Shown piece by piece: positions 27,059 through 39,296 of a DNA stretch of 64,000 nucleotides; positions within the stretch are counted from its first letter, which is position 1, and every line of letters starts with the position of its first letter. The position numbers and the translations under genes are program-made. The notes under the pieces are model-generated. The model saw only the letters and a list, made by a program, of their open reading frames with translations. It was not told the DNA's origin and ran no database searches. The stretch is from Hybos culiciformis (Eukaryota; Arthropoda; Insecta; Diptera; Hybotidae): positions 20,873,829-20,937,828 of the forward strand of contig OZ023275.1 of NCBI GenBank assembly GCA_964007475.1, written 5' to 3'.

Positions 27059-27473
27059 ACCTTGTTCGCATTATAATTTAAATTCCCTTTATATTCTAGA
27101 AAACAAATTGCCGTTCGCATTACAAAATTTGATTAGAACTGGAATTTGATGATGTAAAAAAAAAATTGAGAAAGAGAAAAAGTTTTTGTTGTTGAAAATT
27201 TTGACTTTTTATCTCGCTTTTTATCAATTTTTTTTGTTTTTTTTTTCATTTTGACTCGAATTTGACAAGAATATTGTTGCCAACTATAACAAAATTTCAA
27301 AAAATGAGTGAAAATAACTATAAATGTAGAATTCTAACCCTGACAAACTAGAATATGAAAGTGGAATATACAAATTCCGGAATATTTTTTTATATGAAAA
27401 ATCCAGTTCAAATTCCTGAAATATTCCGGATAACAGCATATTCCACTAATATTCTCCTAATGCGAACACCATA
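27059..27473. repeat. Weak terminal-inverted-repeat candidate
   Basis: TGTTCGCATTA near 27063 is matched by its complement TAATGCGAACA near 27459-27469, with looser similarity inward and TA dinucleotides close to both ends. A further copy of TTCGCATTA lies inside near 27114. TA flanks and about 415 bp would fit a small Tc1/mariner-type MITE, but the arms are short and several flanking bases disagree. Confidence 0.3.
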
Positions 27474-30400
27474 TTATAAAACTCTCTATTATTTTAATTT
27501 TAAATTCTTTCTTTGACAAATTAAAATCAAGTAAGTAACCCACTGATTCACGTTTCTAATACTCCGCAAAAATTTCTAAATAAAAAACCGTAATTTGTCC
27601 TATGAAATATTGTATCCAGCTGAGAGCGTGCTCTTAGGGCAGATCTAACATCTGATAAACTGAAGAATTTGTAAAAAAATTGAACTAAAATATGAAAACA
27701 AAGTGATTCTATAGTTTTGAAGCGCGTTTATAATAATCGCGACTAAATAATTTACAAAAATATTTTATCCTACTTTGTACAGACTTAATTGAAAAAATTG
27801 TTCACGTCTTATTGCAAAAGTCTCTCAATTAAGACAAAGTGTGTACTGTGTAGAGTGTATAGAGTATTAATTCATACTGTGAACTTAATGATGCCGTATT
27901 ATCAGAGATGAAACGTTGGAGTTCATGTGCCAGGAGTTCTTAAGAAGTCAAAAGTATTATCACATTTTCAAACTAAATAAAATAATTTAATTTTGTTTTA
28001 CAGCTGTGATTTCAAATTCTATTAATATAATACGAATATATGATATTCTCTTTTAATTTGACAAAAATTAATTCTAAAATTTGTTTACTTTATATTTCCA
28101 TACATAATAATACATGATAGGGTTATAAATTTAACCCTTTTTTTTAAATAAGGAGTTAAAAGTATTTTCAAATTATTTTTGATTAAGGATATACAAGTAT
28201 TTATTTCTGACTTGTGTTGTTGTTATAAATTATATTGTATAAAAATTATTTTTATTTTATTTATTTTAGTAAAATGTTCCATAAATTTTACGTAAAAGGA
28301 TGTTAATCGAAGCGCAAAGCAAATTAGAGACTCCCATTTGGAGTATTTTTGTAAATAATAATAAAGGAAAAGAGTTTAATATAAAATTTACATGCAATAA
28401 ATTTTTTTTTCGATAATAACTACTTAATGTTAAGAAATCTTTTTCTTTTTTTTTTTGTAAGTTAAAAGAATTTTTGTTGTTATCCTTTTTTTATTTTTTT
28501 AATATTAAAGAAAAACATTGGTTTTATTTATCTTGAAAATATTATTATTATTATATCAATAAAGAAATTTTGCATTATGTTAAGTTGTTGAAGAACGATG
28601 AAAGAAAATTTACTTACAGGATGTTCTTTAGTATTGTAATTTCCTTGTATACTTAGAAAGTACAATATATGTACACATAAATTTCAAAATCTTATATTAT
28701 TAGAATATTTTTGTATCCAAGTTGTCGACAGGACATTAATCAACGTTCCATGAAAAATTTTCTTAATCATCATACTCATTTTTTTTTTACTAACAAAAAA
28801 TGATTTAGAGATCTATAATTTAATTTAATTTATTACTGTTTAATTATATAGTATAGTATAGTAGCTCTTATGCATTTAATTTGCAATATAATATTTTCAT
28901 GGAATTTAGTTTATAAAAATAATTAATGACAGATAATTCATTTTCATATATTTAAAAAAATATTATATAGAAATTAAAAAGTTAAGTGTTTTTATTCTGT
29001 AATTAAAATTTATTAAGACTTTTTTTTTTTGTAACTTTAAGAAAACAGGATTTTGAGACATTATTGTGGAAAGAAAATTTTATATTATAATTAATAAATA
29101 ATTTATAGTTAATAAAATTTATTAATGGAATTCATTTTTCTTCAATGAAGCTAATTGATTATTTTTTTTAGGTGATCTCTATATTTTTGCAGAAAGCCCG
29201 CTTAATGATCAGAGTGTTACAAATTGGATAGTTTATTCTCAATTAGAAATTTTTCATTCCTAATTTGAAATGTTTATTCTCAAATTTGAAATTCATTATT
29301 CTCAATTTAAGGATTTTTTATACTCAAATGTTATAGCTCCAATTTTCGGTTTTGTATCTCAGTAACTTTAACTCTGTATAAGATTTCTAGTGTAAAACAG
29401 CTTAAACACTTATAATAACTATTATAACGAATGTGATATTATGGTACATTATACTTTACTTAATTCGGATACTTCACTGTTAAATCTTCTCACATTTTAA
29501 CACGCATATATATTAATATTGAATAAATTAAATTCAAATAAAATTAATTCAATTTATTTTCATTAGAAGGTAATTCTTTTATTAAATAATGTTTAGAAAT
29601 TTAATGCGATTTACAACTTACAATTACGTCGTTTTTTTTTTCTCATGAATCACGGTTGACCCCACAATAGAAAAATCAAAGCGGCCTCTTTAAATATTAT
29701 TTTTTTTTTTTCGTTTTTTTTTTTTTCTTCTGTTCAATATTTAATATTTTTGTTGAAAGTAATTATTACCCATCTACTGATTTGATGAGGCATATTCATT
29801 AAAAAGAGCAAAGAATTTCATTCACTATATGCTTCAGAGCAGACATTAATAAAAAAAATAATAATAATAATAAAAAAAATTGTAAGCGTAACATATCGAC
29901 ATCATTTTAAAATCATAAATTGCGTTAAGTGCTCGTTATAGGTTTTTGATTCCTCTTCAAGACAAAAAAAAAGAAGAAAAATAATAACAAAAACCAATAT
30001 AACAAACAAAGTCATGATTGTAAAATAAATATAAATCACAAAAAATAAGATACAGCGCTTCTGTATCTTTTTTTTTTTTTTTTGAAAATATCAAAATCAT
30101 TCTATTTTTCAATTTCTCATAAAAAACATGATATTTTTTTGGTGAATTTTTTTTATATATATATTCACTATTCAGTTTAATCATTCTATTAAAATAACTT
30201 CTTTTTTTTTTTACTTGTTATTACCATAAAAGTTACTAGTTTTTTGTATTTTTTAACTATTATTTATTAGAAAATAAATTTTGTTGTTTTTTTTTTCGAA
30301 ATTTTCTTTCAAAAAAACCCCTCAAAGATAAAGAAATTAGTTTCTGTTTACTTAAAATCCTTTTATTTAATGATCTATGCTTTTTTGTTGAGGTATGTAT

Positions 30401-30839
30401 TTATATATTTTTAAGTTTTTTTTTAGAGAACTAAATGTTGAAATTTTGCCAAAAATTATTAAAATTCAATCAAGAAAAATTCGATTGTTTATAAGTAGTA
30501 TAATGGTATTTCTTGTTGAGGTTGTGTTTTCATTACAAAGTATGAATGAATCAGATTGGAATATAAAATTATCAGCGCTGCTAATCTCAATCTCTATGTC
30601 TTACTAATAAATTGTTTAATAATTATGCAATTATAATGCAATACGCGCATCTAATCGATAAATCAATATAGAATTTGGGGGTTTTTTGACCTAACGAGAC
30701 TTAACAGAAAACTTTGAAACGGGCTCAAAATTTTGATATGTTAAGTCACTTTTCAAGTAACTTTAATTTTTTATGCTTTTCCATTACTTTACGTATTTAT
30801 CAGAGCGAAATAATCTTTCTTAAGTTTTGTGGGGTCCGC

Positions 30840-31377
30840 GCAATAACTCATCGGTACTTAACTCATCGGTCGATTTTGGATAAGTTATATCCATTTTAAC
30901 TCATCCGAAAATTGGCCGATGAGTTATATCCTTTGGAATGACATAACTCATCCAACTCAATGCTTATTTGTGATTTGTGACAAAAACTTGGGTATTTACT
31001 CATTGGCCGATAAGATAAATACATTACATTTACCGACCTGATTGGCCCCATTTTTGTGTTAGCAGTATTGGGAGTGTCCCAGAACGCGAGAAGGGGGCGG
31101 AGGGTGAGGGCTGCGGGCGGGCGGACTGGTGGTTGGTCAGTGGGATTTGCGGCGCCAGCTTTTCTCGTTCTAGGACACTCCCTCTACTGCTAGCACAAAA
31201 ATGGGGCCAATCATCGGCCAAGGAATAAGTACCGTAGTGTTTGTCACAAATAAGCATTGAGGTGGATGAGTTATGTCATTCCAAAGGATATAACTCATCG
31301 GCCAATTTTCGAATGAGTTAAAATGGATATAACTTATCCAAAATGGACCGATGAGTTAAGTACCGATGAGTTATTGC
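30840..31377. mobile_element. Foldback element A with GC-rich core
   Basis: Nearly the whole element is an imperfect inverted repeat. Each arm of about 220-260 bp starts GCAATAACTCATCGG, and the arms are inverted complements with scattered mismatches and small indels. They are built of recurring AACTCATCGG and GGCCGATGAGTTAT units, a subrepeat structure typical of foldback transposons. At the centre (31102-31155) sits a GC-rich module containing TGGTGGTTGGTCAGTGGG. I find no convincing target duplication and no coding capacity; the 75-codon minus-strand frame at 31030-31257 is a by-product of the GC-rich core. Confidence 0.8.
31102..31155. repeat. GC-rich core module, single copy
   Basis: This GC-rich block (GGGTGAGGG, then GGCGGGC, then ACTGGTGGTTGGTCAGTGGG, then ATTTGCGGCGC) is repeated almost exactly at 52387-52446 in foldback element B. 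It has no counterpart in the AT-rich DNA between them. Confidence 0.8.
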
Positions 31378-33896
31378 ACTTCGCCGTTTTGTGTACACTA
31401 TGAGAAAAGCGTAATTTTTACTTCAAAAAGTTAATTAAAGTATCTATAAAGACAGCAATTCAAACAATAATGATACGTGACATTTCCGAATACATGGCGA
31501 GTCTTCTTGTTTGAAATTATTTAAAATTTATATGAATTACACGCGCTCTAAAATAGTTGAAAAAAAAAAAAAATTAAAATGTGTTCGAAATTCAGTTGAC
31601 TATACAAGAATAACTTCATAGATTTTCAAAAATAAAAAATAAAAAATACAAATCGTAATTGATGTTATATTTCTTTTAATAATTCAAATATTTTTTTTGT
31701 GCACATTTGCTAATTGATTAATACAAAAAAAAAAAAACCATTAAAAAATAATTATTTATAAAATTTGATACCAATCAACAGAAGTCTATGATATTTTTTT
31801 TTAATTTTGAAGTTTTCTAACAGAATAAATTCAATTCAATTTGACATATTATTTCGAATTTTTATTATTATGTCTTCATTTTTTTTGCCACAGATTTTTA
31901 ATTCCCCTGTCTGTATAATATTAAATCTTTTTTTCATCGAGTAATAAAATTTTATATAACAACTGTAATAAAAAACCAACATTAAATAAAAAAAAAAAGT
32001 TACAATTTATTATATTATTTTTTTTTTCATATCAATTTGATTTTTATAAAATGTATAATTAGCATAAAAAATGAATATATTTCAAATTCAAATAATGAAT
32101 GCATTAAGAATTTTTAATTTTTTTTTTTTTTTATTACATATTTAGAAAAAAATTAAAATTTTATGTTTTTTTTTTCAAAATTATCTAATTGATATTTTAT
32201 CCTTTCATGTGGAAGATAAGTTTTTGTGATCAAAAAGGATACAAAAAAAAAAGAAATAGATAAATTTAGATTTTTCATTATTATATTTAAGTGGTTAACC
32301 ATTATCTGATGATGACAAATTATCCTTAAACCTTCTGTTATAATTTATTACATCATGATAACAATTAATATAAATGGCAAATTGTAATTGCGCCGCATAT
32401 GAATTTAAATAAAATATTATTTCATACTTTTCTTCATAACTGGAATAAAAAAAAAATTCAATAAGAAATAAAAATTAATAAAACAAGATTCTTTGTACTT
32501 TTATGAAGGTTGTTATAATTTTTATGAGAATAGCAAAATTCTACATATATACTATTCGTTTTTATACCTATAATAAAAATATTTAAATAACAGAAAATAA
32601 TATGTATGTGCAGCAGAAGATATTAAAGATGTTAGTGCAAGAACGTCTTAAATCACTTTTTTGGAAGAGAAATAATTATGTGAATTTTCCACATTTCAGT
32701 GCGATTATGAATAATATCGCAACAAAATACTATTTAAAAAATTTCTTGTCACAGCTGAGTAGCATCATTACTCAGAGTTTCAATTCGATTCCCAGCAGAT
32801 TCAAAATATTACACAAATTTGCTTGGTAAAATGAATGGCGATTCATAGTCTTCAAATTCAAATATATTAATTTCTATTTAAATATATCTTATAATTAAAA
32901 AATTTCTCTAAACCTGAGAATGCAATAATTTTGTCCATTTGCACATTAATTAAGTTTTGTTCTAAATTTATATAATGTTAGTCTAATTATTGTATTTAAA
33001 ATGAAATCTGGTTATGGATGCTATGAAATGAAAAATTAAATATATGGGTTAAAAACAATTTATAACAAAACAAAAAATATTAGCGCTTTTTTCTTTTTAA
33101 TCGCTTTTATCTAAAATGAGGAAATTTATTCTATTTTATGTTGTATAGTATAAAAATTATAGATTTAAAATTTCCCAAAATACCGGAAGATACCACCTTC
33201 AAAAAATTATATTTATTTATTATTTTTTTTTTCTTTTATCATTTTTAAATTAACATTTCAAGAAATAAATTATTCTTTTTTTTTTTTTGTATTTTGTATA
33301 TATATGTACATATAACACGACTATTAAAGATCATTTAAGAGAAAAAAGATATAAGGTAGAAATATTTTAGTATATTTTAAATACATAAATGTGCGCCGCG
33401 CCGACCGCGTTATAGAAGAATCTTTTTATAACAAACATTTTATCAATCAATTTATATACTAATTATAAACACCTTTTATAAACCGAGAAAAATGTAAAAT
33501 ATATATAAAAATAAAATAAACTATAAATTAAATACACAAAAAAGGAAATCAGATAAGCAATTATCTCCCCAAATTACATGTATAAAAAAAAAAATAAAAA
33601 AATAAAATTAAATTCTACTACGGCATTCATAAATATATTTCTTATTCTGCTTTTTTATTTTTTTCTTCAAATGACTTTTAATATTTTTCTTTTACCTTTT
33701 AAAAGAATTATGATGAGACTTTTCTATTTAATATATTACGTCCAAATGAGAGGGTGATCTTTTATTTTGACCAAGAATTGTTGTAAGATTTTGGAATAAA
33801 ATTTTAATTATTTTGTGCCTTTGTGATAAAAAAAATTTGTTTACAAATAAAAGTATTTTTGGTCTTAAAAAAATATTATTACGCTATTTTTTTTAG

Positions 33897-34494
33897 AAGA
33901 TCCAAAAGTCAGGGGCACAATGGAACAAATGCACGCAGCTGTACGATCGTTGGCAGTTAGGGTTTCCAATTACTCGGCAAAATCAATTAACCGAGTTTTC
34001 GAGTATCTTTAAGGAAAATTAACCGAGTACTCCATTAACCGAGTATTTAAAAAAAAAAATTTATGTTATGTAATTTATGTTATATTTTTAATTTTTAATT
34101 GAAATTATAACATTAATTAAACCATTTTTAAAAAATTAGTACATCTAACCATTCGAAGTTTCCAGTTTGTCGAATAAACTAATTTTCAAATTTAAAAGAA
34201 GAACCAAAACAATTTTTTTGAAAAGCTTACTTACTTGCTTTCACTAGTTTTGAATTTGGACTGCAATTTTTAAAACAAAAAACCAAAACTAAATTTTTTC
34301 AAAGCCTAGTACTTACAGAATTTTTTTCAATTTGAGTTCATTTGATATTTATTTTGCCTCTACAAAATTGTTTAAATAATAACCGAGTATTAAAGCCGAA
34401 AACTCGATTTTCGAGTAATGTAAAAAACAGGAAAATAACCGAGTAACCGAGTACTCGATAACCGAGTATGGAAAACCTATTGGCAGTCGATTAA
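33897..34494 (+). other. Exon-like fragment split by an hAT insertion
   Basis: A T-rich acceptor (CTATTTTTTTTAG, ends 33896) precedes a GC-elevated stretch that is cut at TTGGCAGT by the hAT element. With the element and one copy of its duplication removed, one frame is open for 21 codons to the TAA at 34492-34494 (first half DPKVRGTMEQMHAAVRS). It is too short to identify. The acceptor and composition suggest a former exon or a transposon coding remnant disrupted by the insertion. Confidence 0.22.
33958..34479. mobile_element. hAT-type MITE with 8-bp target duplication
   Basis: The element begins TAGGGTTTCCAATTACTCGG and ends with the complement of TAGGTTTTCCATACTCGG. It is flanked by identical 8-bp copies of TTGGCAGT (33950-33957 and 34480-34487). 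A TIR starting TAGGG and an 8-bp duplication are hallmarks of the hAT superfamily. Both ends carry several subterminal copies of ACCGAGT or its complement, the usual layout of hAT transposase binding sites. The 522-bp body is AT-rich and encodes no transposase, so it would depend on a source elsewhere. Confidence 0.88.
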
Positions 34495-36140
34495 GTTGAT
34501 AATTAGTAGCTGGAAAAAGTGTACACATTTAATCTTTTTTTGGTTTTGAATATGAAAGATAGTTATATTATTAAATGCAGCTTTCTTATTTTTGGCACAA
34601 ATCATTTAACGAACCCAACAAATTCATCAAACGGCGAAAATTTCACGTTAGCATTTAAGTTAACCTTATCTAAAACTAGTTTGTTGCTGACGGTTAAAAA
34701 CAAAAATTTCTTTACTCAAAATTCAAAAAGAAAGCTGCCTTTGACACTATATACTCTTCATGCACAGTATCAATGATTTCAATAGAGCATTTAATTTTTT
34801 ATAGATATATTGAAGTCAGAATAATAATAATCTAAACATTATTTCGCAGAATTCAGGTTTATATCATTGAAAAATTTCAATATTTGACATTTAAATTTAA
34901 AGATTTTATAAATAATTTTATTTCAACATTTGATTTAATTCATATTTCCTAACTATATATTTCGGTGCTGGAAAATATTCATTTACATTTTTTTTGCTTT
35001 TTCTAAATTGTCAATAATGTTATAGAGAAGGTATAAATTATACATAAGAATAGATAAACATAACTAATAATTTTGATTTATATTTTAATATTTTAAAATC
35101 GGAATATTGATTTCTTTGTATATACGTATATAAAATTCAAATTAAAGCCGGTTTCTCAAAACTAGTCTTTTTCTCGGCCTAATTTCTATTTTTTATTTTA
35201 TATTATTTTCAAATTGATCATTGGAATGTTATGATATTTTTATATAATTTTATGCATTACAAAATAATTTTTATTTGTTGATAAATTGAAAAAAAAAGAA
35301 AAATTATATTTTTTTTATGGGTTATAAAATGATTCAATTAAAAAAAATTATTACTTTCCGTTCGTTAAACTCATATTAACTGGTTTTAATATGTTTTTAT
35401 ATTAACTATGTTACAAATTTATATATTATATAAAATTATTATTTAAAAAAAAAAAACAAAAAAAAAAAAAAAGAACTAATTTTTATGTATATGGGTTTAA
35501 GAATCATGTGTAAATAATTGATTGAAAAATTTTTATTGAAAGCCGCAAAACCAAATGAACACAAAATTAAAAGTAATACATGATAAATTGTTATTTTTTT
35601 GAAAATAAATGAAAAAAAATAAAAAAAACTTTTTTCACCACAATAACATTCTTTTATTTCGTATATATTTTATTGCACATGAAACTTATTGGGCTGCGTC
35701 GACTCAGACAAATTGTCGTGGAAAAAAAACTCAATATGTTGTTATTTTTCATATATACTCAGCAGCGCATCTACCTAGATGCTAGTGAACATGCAGATCA
35801 GGTCCCATTTTTAAAAAGGGTCCCGAACCGATTAAATTATAGTAATAGTTATTTTTTAGTAATTATTACTAGTTAACGGCAAAAATAATAATTAATAAAG
35901 TCAAAACTAATAAAATTACTTTCCCTTTCTCTGAACTATCAACTAGATTTGGAACTTTTAATTCAATCATTGTTATAAAGTATACACATTTATTCTTAAC
36001 ACATTCTGAGATTGTCACGTCGAAAATTGCTATAATCATAAATGACAGCTGAACTTAGTAAATTCATTTATTGAATAGTTCGATGTGACCTATATACATT
36101 AGCAAGAGATATACAGAAAATGTACCTGCCGCAGCAATCT

Positions 36141-36154
36141 GTTACTATAGTAAC
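36141..36154. promoter_or_regulatory. Palindromic X-box-like site (RFX consensus)
   Basis: GTTACTATAGTAAC is a perfect 14-base palindrome that fits the X-box consensus RYYNYY-N2-RRNRAC bound by RFX factors. Its second half is repeated at once (ACTATAGTAACAA twice). It is intronic and function is inferred only; a chance palindrome is possible. Confidence 0.2.
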
Positions 36155-38894
36155 AACTATAGTAACAACATTTAAGTCAATTATTTTTCTGAACTTCAAA
36201 ATAATTATCCGTCTAAGTTCAGCCCCGAAAAATTAAAAAAAATTAATACATAAATTCTAAAATATATTTTGCAATTTTCGATACAGCTTAAAATAATGAA
36301 AGCATGTAAATAAGTGCAACTTTTCCATCATAATTAATCATTGCACTTCTGGTAATAACTTTTTCTTTCCTATTCATAAACATTTAATAACAAAGGTGCT
36401 TTTGTTGTGTTAATTTCAGATTTTTTTTTATATAGGTATATACTGTATATATTATTCAGTTTATTGAGATAAAGAATCTGCGGATCTGGATAAATAATAT
36501 TAAATAAAGTGCACAATAAAGTTGTAAGACAGAACAATATTAAATTTTATTGCAAAAAAAAAAAAAAAGCTCAGAACTTTTGTGTGTGCGAGTACCTATA
36601 CAATTTACACAATATAAATAATTTCAAAATCTGAATCATATATTGTCATCATTATATGGCAAACTTTTAGGTATTTTATTTATGCCTTTTTAAGAATAAT
36701 AATATTCTTAAAAAACAAAATCAAGATACAAAATAGTGGTGGTCATTTTAATTGTATATAATTTATAAAATTACATATTAACATTTATAATTTGTTGTTG
36801 TTTAATATTAAAATTTCATAAAATATACAACTTAAAAGTTCATACAATTGAAATTATTGTGTCAAAGTAGCTTTCTCAGGTTTTTTTCAGAAAAAAAATC
36901 CAACAATCTTTGAATATTATAAAAAGATTATTCACATTTATAATTTTGTTTTGGAAAAAAATCGAGAACGTTGCCCTTGATACTACTTTCAATTATAATA
37001 GGTCCAGCAGAAAAACCAAAAAAAAATAAACAATAGGACTTCACCATAAAAGAATTCAAAATTTTGAATTTCAAATTCCTAGTGTAAATTTGCCAGTCAA
37101 AATCTGCTTACACCAGGAGTTCCTTTTTCATTTCACAAAATATTCCAACTTGAAATGAAGACCACTAGATATTTTCAAATTATGATGTTATTTTTGGTAG
37201 CAAAATAAAGATAACTAAGATTTCTTAAGTTAACGAGGCATGATCAAAACATTGTAATCAAAATCATTTTATACATAATATTTTTATTCTTTTTTAAAAT
37301 TCAATATAAGATACTTTAATAGCATAAACTTTGCATTGATTTTTTTGTTTTCGAAAGAAGCGCAATTTAATTTTCTTTAAAATGCAAGCTTAATTATAAA
37401 TATAATATATATTGTTTTTGTAGTATTTTAAAAGTGCTATTATTATTATAGTGAGAAATAAGCGGGAAAATAAATTAAATTTGAATAAAGATTATACTTT
37501 TAATTCATTTGTTAAGCAAAAAAAAAATATATATAATTACTAATCGGATTCAATTTTAAATTGGATTTGCAATAAAAGCGTTAATTTTTGTTTTTTTAGT
37601 TGCGCTTTTTAAATTTTTATCACGAAACATTTTATAACATAATTAAATAATGGCAAAAAATTTTCACACAACATTTAACAATAGCTAGGAAAAATTTATT
37701 TCCATTAAAATTTATATTATATACTGAGTTATCATAAATTAATTGTATAATTAAACATTATCGGGAACAACGCAAAATAAATTTTTTTTTTTTATATATT
37801 TTAATTATAATGGAAAAAGAAAAGTCTATTCAAAATGCGCAATTAAATGTTTTTTTTATTACAAATGGAATGTAATGGAATAAGCTTTAGATCCCCATTT
37901 ACAAGTTTAGTCGGCATAATAATTTAAAAATTGATTATATATACTATAACTACACTATACCATAGTGCAATAATAGGGAGAAAGAAAATAATCGAGCGAT
38001 ATATTTTCAGGGCAATAAAATAATTAAATATTTATTTTTAATATAAGAGCTATTACATACATTTTTGTGTGTTAATTTAATTATGAAAATTAAAATAATT
38101 ATTTTTTTTTTTAAACTTAAATTAATCGAAATATTTTCATAAATGAAGATCTTGTAAAAAATATAGCAGAAAAAATTATCTCGTGTGAAAAATAGTAAAA
38201 TTTTATTATATTTTTTGATGTTATAATTTAATACATAAATAATGTTATAATTTAATTACATGTATATTAAATTTATATAAATAATTAGACATAATGTATA
38301 GGTTTTTAATCCTATCATGGTGAATTTAAGTTAATATTAAATTTAACCTAAATAAATATTATTATTATGTCATTGAAGTTGAGTTTGTTAATTTTAATTT
38401 CAAAAAATCGTTGAATAATACTGAGCTGAAAATTTGACATTGAACATTTCAAATATTGAAAGATTTGTTTTTGTTTAAAGAAAAGTCCTCTATTTGGTTA
38501 TGAAAAAACTTGTTCTTTGACATAACTTTAATGAGTTATGTATGTTCAATGTTTAAACCACATCAAAAATTTCATGAGTCATTAAAGAGATAGAATTTTT
38601 AATTTTAGTATTGTAAGATGAAGTAAGTTCACGTAACTCATTAAAAAAAGGAAGTATATAATTCATAAAAAAAATCAAATTTATTAAGACATAAAATTTT
38701 TTAGGCGTTTGCCTTAACTATCAAAACTAATAACTTTTAACATTAAAAACGAAAAGAACTTAATTATCAAAAATATACTCCAATTTTTTTTAAATAATTT
38801 AATTTTTGATAAGTTATGGTCATCAAAATGATTTCGGAACTCAAGTAAAGTGCTTTCGTTTTGCTGAATCATTTTGTGATGAGTTACGCAGAGA

Positions 38895-39296
38895 TTAGAC
38901 TGGATAGTAAACTGGATAGTAAACTGATCATTGTATGTGTTTTTTATCTGTGTTTGTAAGAAGATAGTTGATTGAGTGTCTTTTTACTATCCTGATTTCT
39001 ATCAAGATTTTTATCATGATTTCATTTTTTTGTATTAAATTTTTTTGTTTTTTTTTTTAGTACAGTGATAAAAAAAAAACAAGGCATACAATTTTTAATT
39101 TTGTATTGTTAAAGTAAAAAAAAAATATTTGTTCTTTTTTTCTGACTGTGACTATCCAGTCAACTATCTTCTCAACTGTCTTGATTTAAATCCTGCTAGT
39201 AGAGAAGATAGTAAATTGACAATTAATAAAGTAATAAAATTTCACCAATACATTCAACTACTATCTTCGTCAAGATAGTAAAAAAATCCAGTCTAA
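38895..39296. mobile_element. TIR element, about 402 bp
   Basis: TTAGACTGGAT at 38895 is the exact complement of ATCCAGTCTAA ending at 39296. Inside both ends are repeated GATAGT or ACTATC motifs, such as ACTGGATAGTAA twice on the left and CTATCTT repeatedly on the right. There is no coding capacity and no clear target duplication, so the superfamily is unassigned. The repeated subterminal motif supports a DNA transposon derivative. Confidence 0.6.

Noticed and set aside
31030..31257. 75-codon minus-strand frame with Pro/Ser-rich sequence
   Set aside because: It runs across the GC core and arms of foldback A; composition explains it.
34519..34776. 85-codon + strand frame just after the hAT element
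   Set aside because: Composition is that of random AT-rich DNA and no domain or splice signal is visible.
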